The notes under the pieces: model-generated
Database searches by the model: none
Told to the model about the DNA's origin: nothing
What the model saw: the letters and a program-made list of their open reading frames with translations, nothing else
Shown: piece by piece, positions 46,317 through 56,464 of the stretch
Numbering within the stretch: position 1 is the stretch's first letter
Layout of the letters: the number at the start of each line of letters is the position of its first letter
DNA from: Leisingera sp. S132
GTDB lineage: Bacteria; Pseudomonadota; Alphaproteobacteria; Rhodobacterales; Rhodobacteraceae
NCBI RefSeq assembly: GCF_025144465.1
Contig: NZ_CP083553.1
Coordinates: 1,610,001 to 1,674,000, forward strand
Reading direction: 5' to 3'
Length of the DNA: 64,000 nucleotides
Program-made: the position numbers and the translations under genes

Positions 46317-48137
46317 TTACTGGCTGGCCTTGGACATCCGCTTGCGCTCATGCGGGTCCAGGTAGCGCTTGCGCAGGCGCACGGTGTTCGGAGTCACCTC
46401 AACCAGCTCGTCATCGTTGATGTAGGCGATGGCCTCCTCCAGCGACAGCGACATAGGGGTGGTCAGCCGGACCGCGTCATCGGTGCCGGAGGCCCGCACG
46501 TTGGTCAGCTTCTTGCCCTTGAGCGGGTTCACCTCCAGGTCGTTGTCGCGCGAATGCTCACCGATGATCATGCCGGTGTAGACGTCGGCCTGGGCGCCGA
46601 TCATCATCTTGCCGCGCTCCTCCAGGTTCCACAGCGCATAGGCCACCGACTGGCCGTTCTCCATCGAGATCAGCACACCGGCGCGGCGGCCCGGGATTGC
46701 GCCCTTATGCGGCGCCCAGCCGTGGAACACGCGGTTCAGCACGCCGGTGCCGCGGGTGTCGGTCAGGAACTCGCCGTGATAGCCGATGAGGCCGCGCGAG
46801 GGGACGTGAGCGATGATGCGGGTCTTGCCTGCGCCTGCGGGCTTCATCTCGACCAGCTCACCTTTGCGGGTGCCAGTCAGCTTCTCGATCACCGCGCCGG
46901 AGTATTCGTCATCGACGTCGATGGTGGCTTCTTCGATCGGCTCCATGCGGGTGCCGTCGACTTCCTTCATGATCACCTGCGGGCGCGAGATCGACAGTTC
47001 AAAGCCTTCGCGGCGCATGTTCTCGATCAGAACGCCCATCTGCAGTTCGCCGCGGCCGGAGACCTCGAACGCCTCGCCGCCGGGAGTGTCCTGGATCTTG
47101 ATGGCGACGTTGGATTCGGCCTCTTTCATCAGGCGGTCGCGGATGACGCGGGACTGAACCTTCTTGCCGTCGCGGCCCGCCAGCGGGCTGTCGTTGATGC
47201 CGAAGGTCACGGTGATGGTCGGCGGGTCGATTGGCTGCGCGTCCAGCGGCTCATCCACGGCCAGAGCGCAGATGGTGTCGGCCACAGTGGCCTTGGACAT
47301 GCCGGCGATGGAGACAATGTCGCCTGCCTGTGCTTCTTCGATGTCCTGCTGGGCCAGGCCGCGGAAGGCCTGGATCTTGGTGACGCGGAACTGCTCGATC
47401 TTCTGGCCGATGCGGGAGATCGCCTGCACCGTGGCGCCAACCTTGAGCTTGCCGGATTCAACCCGGCCGGTCAGGATGCGGCCGACAAACGGGTCGCTGC
47501 CCAGGGTAGTTGCCAGCATGCGGAAATCGTCGTTCTGCTTCTTCACCTGCTTGGGCTCAGGCACGTGGTTCACGATCAGGTTGAACAGCGCGCTCAGGTC
47601 TTTGCGGGGGCCGTCCAGCTCATTGTCGGCCCAGCCGTTCCGGCCGGAGGCATACATATGCGGGAAGTCCAGCTGGTCCTCGGTGGCGTCCAGCGAGGCA
47701 AAGAGGTCAAAGCATTCGTCCAGCGCGCGGTCAGGCTCGGCGTCCGGCTTGTCGACCTTGTTCAGAACCACGATCGGACGCAGACCCAGGGCCAGCGCCT
47801 TGGAGGTCACGAATTTGGTCTGCGGCATCGGGCCTTCGGCGGCGTCCACCAGCAGCACCACGCCATCGACCATCGACAGGATCCGTTCAACTTCGCCGCC
47901 GAAATCGGCGTGGCCGGGGGTGTCGACGATGTTGATACGGGTGCCGTGCCATTCCACCGAGGTCGGTTTGGCAAAAATGGTGATGCCGCGCTCGCGCTCC
48001 AGATCATTGCTGTCCATGGCGCGTTCCGCCACAGCCTGGTTTTCGCGGAAGGCGCCGGACTGTTTCAGCAGCTCGTCAACCAGGGTGGTCTTGCCGTGGT
48101 CAACGTGAGCAATGATCGCAATGTTGCGCATATCCAT
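46317..48137 (-). CDS. typA: Ribosome-associated GTPase TypA/BipA
   Basis: 606 residues from ATG 48137, with AAGGCGA upstream. G1 is [10 protein letters not shown]3 is [14 protein letters not shown] and G4 is [12 protein letters not shown]. The effector region [14 protein letters not shown] and the BipA-specific C-terminal part with [22 protein letters not shown] and [14 protein letters not shown] are present. The length is that of E. coli BipA. This translational GTPase assists ribosome assembly and stress growth. Confidence 0.97.
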   Translation of the reverse strand: MDMRNIAIIAHVDHGKTTLVDELLKQSGAFRENQAVAERAMDSNDLERERGITIFAKPTSVEWHGTRINIVDTPGHADFGGEVERILSMVDGVVLLVDAAEGPMPQTKFVTSKALALGLRPIVVLNKVDKPDAEPDRALDECFDLFASLDATEDQLDFPHMYASGRNGWADNELDGPRKDLSALFNLIVNHVPEPKQVKKQNDDFRMLATTLGSDPFVGRILTGRVESGKLKVGATVQAISRIGQKIEQFRVTKIQAFRGLAQQDIEEAQAGDIVSIAGMSKATVADTICALAVDEPLDAQPIDPPTITVTFGINDSPLAGRDGKKVQSRVIRDRLMKEAESNVAIKIQDTPGGEAFEVSGRGELQMGVLIENMRREGFELSISRPQVIMKEVDGTRMEPIEEATIDVDDEYSGAVIEKLTGTRKGELVEMKPAGAGKTRIIAHVPSRGLIGYHGEFLTDTRGTGVLNRVFHGWAPHKGAIPGRRAGVLISMENGQSVAYALWNLEERGKMMIGAQADVYTGMIIGEHSRDNDLEVNPLKGKKLTNVRASGTDDAVRLTTPMSLSLEEAIAYINDDELVEVTPNTVRLRKRYLDPHERKRMSKASQ

Positions 48138-48230
48138 GACGTTCGCCTTTGTAAGGAAGTTGGGCCGCGCATAGCCCGAACCCCGCACAAAGGCCAGAGG
48201 AAAACCGCCGCGGGCCGCTTCAAATGGCGA

Positions 48231-48566
48231 TCAGTGACCCGAGGACTTGGAAAACAGGTGGATTATGACGATTCCGGACATGATCAGCACCATGCCGATG
48301 ACGGCAGGCAGGTCCAGTTTTTGCCCGAAGACGATGAACGCAATGACTGCAATCAGCAGAATGCCAAGCCCGGACCAGATGGCGTAAACAATGCCCACGG
48401 GCATAAATTTGAGCGTCAGCCCCATCATGTAGAAAGAAAAGGCATAGGCGACGAGCACGATCAGAGACGGGCCAAGTTTGCTGAACTGCTGGCTGGCCTG
48501 CAGCGCAGTGGTGCCGATGGTCTCTGCTGCCACCGCGATGATCAGGTAGACGTAGTGAACCGGCAT
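48231..48566 (-). CDS. Small multidrug resistance (SMR) exporter, EmrE-like
   Basis: 111 residues with four membrane segments. The essential membrane glutamate is Glu15 in AVAAETIGTTALQAS, the SMR signature, and AIWSGLGILLIAVIAFIVFGQKLD covers the third and fourth segments. GGAGG precedes the start. It should work as a proton-coupled dimer exporting cationic compounds. It is a single gene, so a homodimer rather than a paired SMR is likely. Confidence 0.9.
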   Translation of the reverse strand: MPVHYVYLIIAVAAETIGTTALQASQQFSKLGPSLIVLVAYAFSFYMMGLTLKFMPVGIVYAIWSGLGILLIAVIAFIVFGQKLDLPAVIGMVLIMSGIVIIHLFSKSSGH

Positions 48567-48738
48567 CTCTGCCTCCCTCTAACGCTGGCCGCGGGCAAAC
48601 CCGCAGGTCTAACCACCCGCCTATCCGATCTGGTTGGGCCGGGGAAGTCCCGATGCGGCAGCGGCAGGCCGGTTTCCGCAAGCGCCGCTGAATGAACACG
48701 TCACTGTGCGCAGGCACACTTTACTATTAATTGGTCAA

Positions 48739-48761
48739 TTATTAGGAGATCGTCCCAATAA
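48739..48761. promoter_or_regulatory. AT-rich inverted repeat upstream of the glutamine amidotransferase gene
   Basis: TTATTAGG and CCCAATAA pair with one mismatch. They lie inside an unusually AT-rich stretch (about 48715-48775) in this GC-rich DNA, between the SMR gene and the amidotransferase start at 48818. It probably belongs to the promoter of the latter. Nothing else is seen in this 251-base gap. Confidence 0.35.
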
Positions 48762-48817
48762 TAAGGGTTGGACCGAAATAGTGGTCTGATTCCTGGAATC
48801 GAAATGGGGATTTCCAT

Positions 48818-49600
48818 ATGTGCCGCTGGGCTGCTTACACGGGTGCCGACGTTTTCCTGGAAGACATCATATCAATACCTGCGCATTCGCTGATTGCGCA
48901 AAGCCAGAAAGCGGTGGAGTGCAAGACTGCCACCAATGGCGACGGGTTCGGGATTGCCTGGTACGGCCAGCGGGCTGAGCCGGGACTGTACCGCGATGTT
49001 TATCCGGCCTGGTCTGACTGTAACCTTAGTGCGTTGGTGCACCAGGTGCAATCCAGGTTGTTCCTGGCCCATGTGCGGGCCTCCACCGGCTCTGCCACCA
49101 GCCGCAACAACTGCCATCCGTTTACGGCCGGAAAGTGGAGCTTCATGCACAACGGGCAGGTCGGCGGGTTCGAGACATTCCGCCGCCATGCCGATATGTG
49201 CATCCCGGATGAACTGTATGAGCACCGCAAGGGCGCAACCGACAGCGAAGTGCTGTTTCTGCTGGCCTTGCGTGAGGGGCTGGACGCGGATCCGAAAGGG
49301 GCGCTGGAACGTGCGGTGGCGCGGATGGAAGGCTTGTCGCGGGCGCGGGGCACCACGCCGCACATGCGGCTCTCGGTTGCGATGTCGGATGGTACCGCAC
49401 TATACGCTGCCCGTTATTCCTCGGACAGCATTGCGCCTTCCGTCTACTACCGGTGGAGCCAGAGCATGCAAGGCTGGGCCGTGGTGTCGGAGCCGCTGGA
49501 AGACACCGGGGAGGCTTGGAATGAGCTGAAACCCGGGGAATTCCTGACGCTGACGTCCAGGGGTGCGGAAACACAGCCGTTTCAGCCCTTTCTGCAATAA
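48818..49600 (+). CDS. Class II glutamine amidotransferase (YafJ/EgtC-like)
   Basis: 260 residues. The N-terminal Cys2 (MCRWAAYTG) is the nucleophile after removal of the first methionine. The glutaminase signatures are TNGDGFGIAWYG, LFLAHVRASTGSATSRNNCHPFTAGKWSFMHNGQVGG, and a DSEVLFLLAL segment. No synthase domain is attached, as in YafJ and EgtC. EgtC removes glutamate in ergothioneine synthesis, but no egt genes are here, so the substrate is open. GGGGAT lies upstream of the start. Confidence 0.85.
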   Translation: MCRWAAYTGADVFLEDIISIPAHSLIAQSQKAVECKTATNGDGFGIAWYGQRAEPGLYRDVYPAWSDCNLSALVHQVQSRLFLAHVRASTGSATSRNNCHPFTAGKWSFMHNGQVGGFETFRRHADMCIPDELYEHRKGATDSEVLFLLALREGLDADPKGALERAVARMEGLSRARGTTPHMRLSVAMSDGTALYAARYSSDSIAPSVYYRWSQSMQGWAVVSEPLEDTGEAWNELKPGEFLTLTSRGAETQPFQPFLQ

Positions 49601-49603
49601 AGC

Positions 49604-49624
49604 GCAGCCCCGTAGCGGGGCTGC
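49604..49624. terminator. Hairpin between convergent genes
   Basis: GCAGCCCCG and CGGGGCTGC pair perfectly over nine bases around TAG, directly after the amidotransferase stop. CTTACTG follows on the plus strand, so the T stretch is weak. It is likely shared by the two convergent units. Confidence 0.6.
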
Positions 49625-49632
49625 CTTACTGT

Positions 49633-50802
49633 CTACAGGCGGCCTGCTTCGCGGAACCATGGTGCGATCTGCGCGCGGACATGGGTCCAGACTTCCGGCG
49701 CGCCGCGGCTGACTTTGACGCCGACTCGAGCCTCCAGCTGCGGCAGGCTGACGTCATAGTCGACCCAGCTGCCACCGCCGTTCAGCAGGTTCAGGAGTAC
49801 CGGCTGAACCCGGTCGACGGACTTTGCAAAGACCGCATCCGGGCTTTCCGCGGCCTCGAACTCCTCCCAGACCGCCCGCATGGGCTGGCCTTGCACGGCG
49901 GGAAGCATGCCGAAAAGGCGGTCGGCAGCAGCCAGTTCCTCGGCGGCCAGGGCAGCAAGCGCTGCGGGATCAATCACCCCGTGAATCGGCGCATCGCCAG
50001 CGTCGATTTCCACCAGGTCGTGCAGCAGCAGCATTTGCAGGACACGATCCACATCAACCGGCGCAGTGCTGTGTTCCGCAAGCACCCAAGCATACAGCAT
50101 GATGTGCCAGCTGTGCTCTGCCGAGTTCTCATGCCGCGACCCGTCGCCGAGCTTGGACGCGCGGGTGACCAGCTTCAGCTTGTCGGCCTCATTGAGGAAG
50201 GGCAGGCGGGCGGTCAGCCGACTGCAGTCATAGCCAGTGTCCTCCCCCAGCAGCGAAAGCGCGTGGTGGAAGGCTTCAGGCAGGTGCTGTTCCAGTGCTG
50301 CCGCCCGGCCGCCGAACAGGTTCTGCCGGACCACGTCAACATGCCAGTCCAGCGGAGCAACGCCATAGAGCGTCTGAAAGATCGGCTGGCAGTGATCCAC
50401 CCGTTTGGCAAATTGAGCGTCGGGCGTTTCTGCGGCTTCGAATTCGTGCCAAAGGGACAAGAATTCAGCGCCCTGATCGGCTGGCAGCAGCCCAAACAGC
50501 CGCTGCGCCGCCGCCTGCTCTGCCTTTGCCACCGCCTGCCAGTCGACGTCATCGGTAATCGGGTGGTCGCCTGCGTCGATCTCGACCAGATCGTGCAGCA
50601 GCAGCATCCGGATGGCGCGGAGCACGTCCACTTCCGGCGCAGCAAAGGGAGCAAGAACCAGCGCATAAAGCGCCAGGTGCCAGCTGTGTTCAGCGGAGTT
50701 CTCGCAACGGCTGCAATCGATGATCAGGTTCTGACGCTCAACCCGGCGCAGCTTGTCGGCTTCCAGCAGAAAGGCAAACTGTGCCTCCAGGCGGGCGCTC
50801 AC
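49633..50802 (-). CDS. Tandem HD-domain protein (two YfbR/HDDC2-like domains in one chain)
   Basis: 389 residues made of two similar halves. Each has a first histidine in ENSAEHSWH, the metal pair in MLLLHDLVEIDAGD and a later aspartate in the K(R/S)VD segment, at about residues 20-150 and 215-350. Single-domain relatives are about 190-200 residues and hydrolyse deoxynucleoside 5'-monophosphates or act as related phosphohydrolases. Both halves keep the H...HD...D set, so both may be active. The start overlaps the preceding small gene by 4 bases, third in an operon with an alpha/beta hydrolase. Confidence 0.85.
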   Translation of the reverse strand: MSARLEAQFAFLLEADKLRRVERQNLIIDCSRCENSAEHSWHLALYALVLAPFAAPEVDVLRAIRMLLLHDLVEIDAGDHPITDDVDWQAVAKAEQAAAQRLFGLLPADQGAEFLSLWHEFEAAETPDAQFAKRVDHCQPIFQTLYGVAPLDWHVDVVRQNLFGGRAAALEQHLPEAFHHALSLLGEDTGYDCSRLTARLPFLNEADKLKLVTRASKLGDGSRHENSAEHSWHIMLYAWVLAEHSTAPVDVDRVLQMLLLHDLVEIDAGDAPIHGVIDPAALAALAAEELAAADRLFGMLPAVQGQPMRAVWEEFEAAESPDAVFAKSVDRVQPVLLNLLNGGGSWVDYDVSLPQLEARVGVKVSRGAPEVWTHVRAQIAPWFREAGRL

Positions 50803-51041
50803 GCGTCACCTTTCGCGCCAAGCTGGGCTTGCAGGTCGGCGACTTTCTTGTTGAGGAAGTCGCGCGCCTTGCGTTCAGCAAGGCGCACGCGGATTTCGGT
50901 CAGAAATGCCTCTTCAAGCGATTGGGAGGCGGCGCCAAGAACTTGGCCCACCTCCACATAAAACCGCTCTTCGCCACTGGCGTCCTGTACCTTGAGGGTA
51001 TCGACCGCCAGTTTCTGGGCCAGCGTTTCGATTGTGCCCAT
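50799..51041 (-). CDS. Small hypothetical protein in the hydrolase-HD operon
   Basis: 80 residues. The N-terminal half mixes short strands (TLKVQDASGEERFYVEVGQVLG), and the C-terminal half is a long helix (QSLEEAFLTEIRVRLAERKARDFLNKKVADLQAQLG) that could form a coiled coil. The start overlaps the hydrolase stop by one base (TGATG), and its stop overlaps the HD gene start (ATGA). The three genes are therefore translationally coupled. The family is not recognised. Confidence 0.7.
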   Translation of the reverse strand: MGTIETLAQKLAVDTLKVQDASGEERFYVEVGQVLGAASQSLEEAFLTEIRVRLAERKARDFLNKKVADLQAQLGAKGDA

Positions 51042-51694
51042 CAGCGGGTGTTCTCTGTCAGGCGGCGCTTCACGTAATCGGAAACCGTGCCGATCATCGT
51101 GTCCATATGCGGTTCCTGGAAGAAGTGATCCGCGCCTTCCACCTCAGTATGGGTGATGGTGATGCCCTTCTGCTCATGCAGCTTTCCGACCAGGCTGGCA
51201 GTGTCCGCGGGCGGTGCCACACGGTCGGCGGTGCCGTTGATGATCAGGCCCGAGGACGGGCAGGGTGCCAGGAAGGAGAAGTCATACATGTTGGCTGGCG
51301 GCGCAACAGAAATGAAACCGGTGATTTCCGGTCGGCGCATCAAGAGCTGCATGCCGATCCAGGCACCGAAAGAGAAGCCCGCAACCCAGCAATGCTTGGA
51401 GTTGGAGTTCATCGACTGCAGGTAATCCAGCGCCGAGGCCGCATCTGAAAGCTCGCCCACGCCCTGGTCGTATTCGCCCTGGCTGCGGCCGACGCCGCGG
51501 AAATTGAACCGCAGAACCGTGAAGCCCATGTTGTAGAACGCATAGTGGAGGTTATAGACCACCTTGTTGTTCATGGTGCCGCCAAACTGCGGATGCGGGT
51601 GCAGCACGATGGCGATCGGGGCGTCTTTTTCTTTTTGCGGGTGATAGCGGCCTTCGAGGCGGCCTTCGGGTCCAGGAAAGATGACCTCGGGCAT
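51041..51694 (-). CDS. Alpha/beta hydrolase
   Basis: 217 residues. The nucleophile elbow is GFSFGAW, the strand before the oxyanion region is IAIVLHPHPQFGGTMNNK, and a late aspartate and histidine occur in GTADRVAPP and EGADHFFQ, completing the triad. This small class (like E. coli YfhR/YpfH relatives) acts on esters in the cytoplasm; the substrate is unknown. It heads the coupled operon and is divergent from iscR with 186 bases between. Confidence 0.85.
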   Translation of the reverse strand: MPEVIFPGPEGRLEGRYHPQKEKDAPIAIVLHPHPQFGGTMNNKVVYNLHYAFYNMGFTVLRFNFRGVGRSQGEYDQGVGELSDAASALDYLQSMNSNSKHCWVAGFSFGAWIGMQLLMRRPEITGFISVAPPANMYDFSFLAPCPSSGLIINGTADRVAPPADTASLVGKLHEQKGITITHTEVEGADHFFQEPHMDTMIGTVSDYVKRRLTENTR

Positions 51695-51741
51695 GGGCGG
51701 TTAAAATCCTACTCTCGTTGTCGGGTCTGCCGGCAGAATAC

Positions 51742-51770
51742 TTGACGGGTTCGGTCAGGCATCTTAGAAC
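51742..51770 (+). promoter_or_regulatory. iscR-suf promoter
   Basis: TTGACG at 51742-51747 and TAGAAC at 51765-51770 are 17 bases apart. The Irr-type palindrome covers the -10 element. Confidence 0.55.
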
Positions 51771-51778
51771 AGTTCTAA
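51764..51778. promoter_or_regulatory. Irr-type iron control element (ICE box) at the iscR-suf promoter
   Basis: TTAGAACAGTTCTAA is a perfect 15-base palindrome and agrees with the core of the Irr/ICE consensus TTTAGAA-N3-TTCTAAA. It overlaps the likely -10 box, where a bound regulator would block transcription. Irr acts under iron limitation in alphaproteobacteria. Confidence 0.65.
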
Positions 51779-51880
51779 TCACGGGCGCTGGCCTCGCCAT
51801 ACACCGTCAGGCTGAGATACGCACAGTCGGAGGGAAGGTCAATGTTTTCGCACTCGCGCCCTGGTTTCGAGGGATAAATT

Positions 51881-52339
51881 ATGAAGCTTTCCACCAAAGG
51901 GCGCTATGCGATGGTTGCGCTGGCGGATATCGCACTGCAGCCGCAGGGCGATCTGGTGCCGCTTGGCGATATCTCCAAGCGCCAGGATATCTCGCTGCCG
52001 TATCTTGAGCAGTTGTTTGTGAAGCTGCGCCGCGCCGGGCTGGTCGAGTCGGTGCGCGGCCCGGGCGGCGGTTACCGCCTCGCCAAACCCCCGTCAGAAG
52101 TGCGGATCGTGGATGTTCTGTCGGCCGTGGATGAAACGGTGGATGCCATGCACAAGGGGGCAGGCGCCTCCGGCGCCCTGTCCGGCAGCCGTGCGCAATC
52201 GCTGACCAACCGCCTGTGGGAGGGCCTGAGCGCGCATGTATATGTGTTCCTGCACCAGACCCGTCTGTCGGATGTGATTAAGAACGATCTGGCTCCTTGC
52301 CCGGCTGTGCCCAGCCTGTTTGCGGTGGTGGATGACTGA
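51881..52339 (+). CDS. iscR: Rrf2-family regulator IscR, single-cysteine type
   Basis: 152 residues with the Rrf2 winged helix: KLSTKGRYAMVALADIAL, ISKRQDISLPYLEQLFVKLRRAGLVESVRGPGGGYRLAKPP. The three clustered cysteines that hold the 2Fe-2S cluster in E. coli IscR (92, 98, 104) are missing; the only cysteine is Cys140. As I recall, R. sphaeroides IscR also has just one cysteine yet binds a cluster and represses Fe-S genes. It opens the suf operon and is the expected local regulator. Confidence 0.88.
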   Translation: MKLSTKGRYAMVALADIALQPQGDLVPLGDISKRQDISLPYLEQLFVKLRRAGLVESVRGPGGGYRLAKPPSEVRIVDVLSAVDETVDAMHKGAGASGALSGSRAQSLTNRLWEGLSAHVYVFLHQTRLSDVIKNDLAPCPAVPSLFAVVDD

Positions 52340-52472
52340 GGTGGGGGACAAGCAGCACACATCAGCCTATCAAGTCGGGGCGCAATCCGCACAAAAACTG
52401 CGCGGAAGCTTTGCCAATTGCTGCACAGCGGCTTATGACGCGGCAGCTGCCCGCGAAAAGATGACTCTATGA
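52332..52472 (+). CDS. Possible 46-residue protein interlocked between iscR and the desulfurase gene
   Basis: ATG 52332 lies eight bases inside the end of iscR, and the stop TGA 52470-52472 overlaps the ATG of the next gene (ATGA). The frame therefore bridges the 129-base gap exactly, as expected for a translationally coupled operon gene. The product would have 46 residues, be alanine and glutamine rich, and contain a Cys-Cys pair at 30-31. The upstream site GGTGG is close to the start. A chance open frame of this length is possible in GC-rich DNA. No family is recognised. Confidence 0.4.
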   Translation: MTEVGDKQHTSAYQVGAQSAQKLRGSFANCCTAAYDAAAAREKMTL

Positions 52473-53512
52473 AACGTGTTTACCTCGACCATAATGCCAC
52501 TGCACTGCTGCGCCCTGAGGCGAAGGCGGCGATGATTGCGGCGATGGAGGTCTGCGGCAACCCGTCGTCGGTGCATGCCGAGGGCCGGGCCGCTAAGGCG
52601 CTGGTGGAAAAGGCGCGGGCGCAGCTGGCTGCGGCCTTTGGCGCGGACGGGGCGGATATCGTGTTCACCTCCGGGTCAACCGAAGGCGCGGCGCTGGCAC
52701 TGGCCGGACGCGGCCTGCATGGCGCGCCGGTGGAGCATGATGCGGTGCGGGCTTGGACTGTCGAGGACTTGCAGGTCTCGGGCGAGGGGAGTGTTCAAAT
52801 TAGCGACCCCGCGCAATCCACACTTCAGCTTGCCAATTCTGAGACCGGCATTGTGCAGAGCTTGCCGGAAGGGCTGTCGGTCACTGATGCGACCCAGGCC
52901 TTTGGCAAACTTCCAGTAGCTTTCAATTGGCTGGGGGCCCAAATGGCACTGATTTCAGCGCATAAGCTTGGTGGCCCAAAGGGCATTGGCGCTGTTGTGA
53001 TGAAACGCGGCACCGATCTGCCGGCCCAGATCAGGGGCGGCGGTCAGGAAATGGGGCGCCGGTCCGGAACCGAAAATGTCATTGGAATCGCGGGCTTCGG
53101 AGCCGCAGCTGAAGCAGCCGCAAAAGATCTGGCAAATGGTGTCTGGGACAGGGTTGCAGAACTTAGAAATATTCTAGAAAAGGCGCTTGTGTCTGGCGCA
53201 AGCCATACTATTTTTGTCGGGAAGGATCAGAGGCGGCTGCCGAACACCCTGTGTTTTGCAACGCCGGGCTGGAAGGGCGAAACCCAGGTCATGCAGATGG
53301 ACCTTGCAGGTTTTGCGATCAGTGCCGGCAGTGCCTGCTCCAGCGGCAAGGTGCGCGCCAGCTCGGTGCTGACCGCGATGGGATATGACGAGGCCACAGC
53401 CCAAGGCGCCGTACGGGTGTCGCTGGGGCCCGAGACAACGGAAGAAGATGTGCTGCGCTTTGCCGAGGCGTGGCTGCAAAAAGAAAAGAAACATCGCGCC
53501 CGCGCGGCGTGA
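52469..53512 (+). CDS. Cysteine desulfurase, IscS/NifS class
   Basis: 347 residues of the class V aminotransferase fold. The PLP lysine is Lys166 in [13 protein letters not shown], and the sulfur-carrying cysteine is Cys290 in [11 protein letters not shown], the long-loop IscS/NifS type. [13 protein letters not shown] is the N-terminal signature. It releases sulfur from cysteine as a persulfide for cluster assembly. The chain is shorter than IscS (about 400), and the middle is compact. A second, SufS-type desulfurase closes the same operon. Confidence 0.9.
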   Translation: MKRVYLDHNATALLRPEAKAAMIAAMEVCGNPSSVHAEGRAAKALVEKARAQLAAAFGADGADIVFTSGSTEGAALALAGRGLHGAPVEHDAVRAWTVEDLQVSGEGSVQISDPAQSTLQLANSETGIVQSLPEGLSVTDATQAFGKLPVAFNWLGAQMALISAHKLGGPKGIGAVVMKRGTDLPAQIRGGGQEMGRRSGTENVIGIAGFGAAAEAAAKDLANGVWDRVAELRNILEKALVSGASHTIFVGKDQRRLPNTLCFATPGWKGETQVMQMDLAGFAISAGSACSSGKVRASSVLTAMGYDEATAQGAVRVSLGPETTEEDVLRFAEAWLQKEKKHRARAA

Positions 53513-53526
53513 GTGAGGAGATGACA

Positions 53527-55050
<1,524 letters not shown>

Positions 55051-55052
55051 GC

Positions 55053-55321
55053 GTGAGCGTGGATAAGAGGACAGATGCAGAGGTTAAAACCTTTGAGTAC
55101 AACGCGAAGGAAGGTTTCGCGCTGTCGCGTTCATTTGGTTTTTGCGCCGAATTGCAGGCCCTCTATTCGCAATTTTTGCAATCCTTGTAGTAGCAGCCTT
55201 TGCTGTTAACGGTGTTGCTGCCGGTCTCTTAAGTTTGGCGGTGTTCGGTGGACCATTCGTTCTCTTGTGGCTTTTCACCTCGCAACAGGGATCGAAAGTT
55301 TTGGAGTATTGGAAGAAATGA
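55053..55321 (+). pseudogene. Small membrane-protein gene with an apparent frameshift
   Basis: Translation can start at GTG 55053 (after GGGGT) and reads VDKRTDAEVKTFEYNAKEG. A different frame, open from 55097 to TGA 55319-55321, encodes FIWFLRRIAGPLFAIF and two clear membrane segments, ending VLEYWKK. The second frame has no ATG or GTG start, and its stop overlaps the next gene's ATG, as expected for an operon member. A one-base deletion near 55100-55115 would join the two halves into a protein of about 89 residues. It could also be a sequencing error or programmed shift. Confidence 0.5.
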
Positions 55322-55632
55322 TCGTAACAACCACACCAAATGTCGAAGGCTACCAGATTGCCGAATACAAGGGCATCGTGGTGGGTGAGGCGATCATGGG
55401 CGCCAATGTGGTGCGAGATGTCTTTGCCTCTATCACCGACATCGTCGGCGGCCGCTCCGGCGCCTATGAAAGCAAGCTGCAGGATGCGCGCGAAACGGCG
55501 CTGGCGGAGCTGGAAGACCGCGCCCGGGCCAAGGGCGCAAACGCCGTGGTGGGCGTTGACCTGGATTACGAAGTGGTCGGGCAGTCCATGCTGATGGTCT
55601 CGGCCAGCGGCACCGCGGTGGTGCTGGGTTAG
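55318..55632 (+). CDS. YbjQ-family (DUF74) heavy-metal-binding-type protein
   Basis: 104 residues from ATG 55318. The pattern [68 protein letters not shown] defines the YbjQ/UPF0145 family, which forms pentameric rings and is annotated as a putative heavy-metal-binding domain. Its start overlaps the stop of the disrupted membrane gene (ATGA). Its place between sufB and sufC suggests a link to iron or cluster supply, but no function is proven. Confidence 0.9.
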   Translation: MIVTTTPNVEGYQIAEYKGIVVGEAIMGANVVRDVFASITDIVGGRSGAYESKLQDARETALAELEDRARAKGANAVVGVDLDYEVVGQSMLMVSASGTAVVLG

Positions 55633-55641
55633 GAATGAATC

Positions 55642-55684
55642 GGCCCCGCAGGGGCCATGGGAATATCGCGGGCCATAGGCCCGC
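55642..55684 (+). repeat. Two successive hairpins in the ybjQ-sufC gap
   Basis: GGCCCC-GCA-GGGGCC at 55642-55656 and GCGGGCC-ATA-GGCCCGC at 55668-55684 are two perfect short hairpins without T-runs. They may mark a processing or stability site that sets different levels for the two halves of the operon. Confidence 0.5.
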
Positions 55685-55708
55685 CAGACATGTGAGACGA
55701 GGAAGAAA

Positions 55709-56464
<756 letters not shown>

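Noticed and set aside
46224-48695. An 823-codon forward frame opposite typA and the SMR gene
   Set aside because: Shadow of typA; no ribosome site and no domain.
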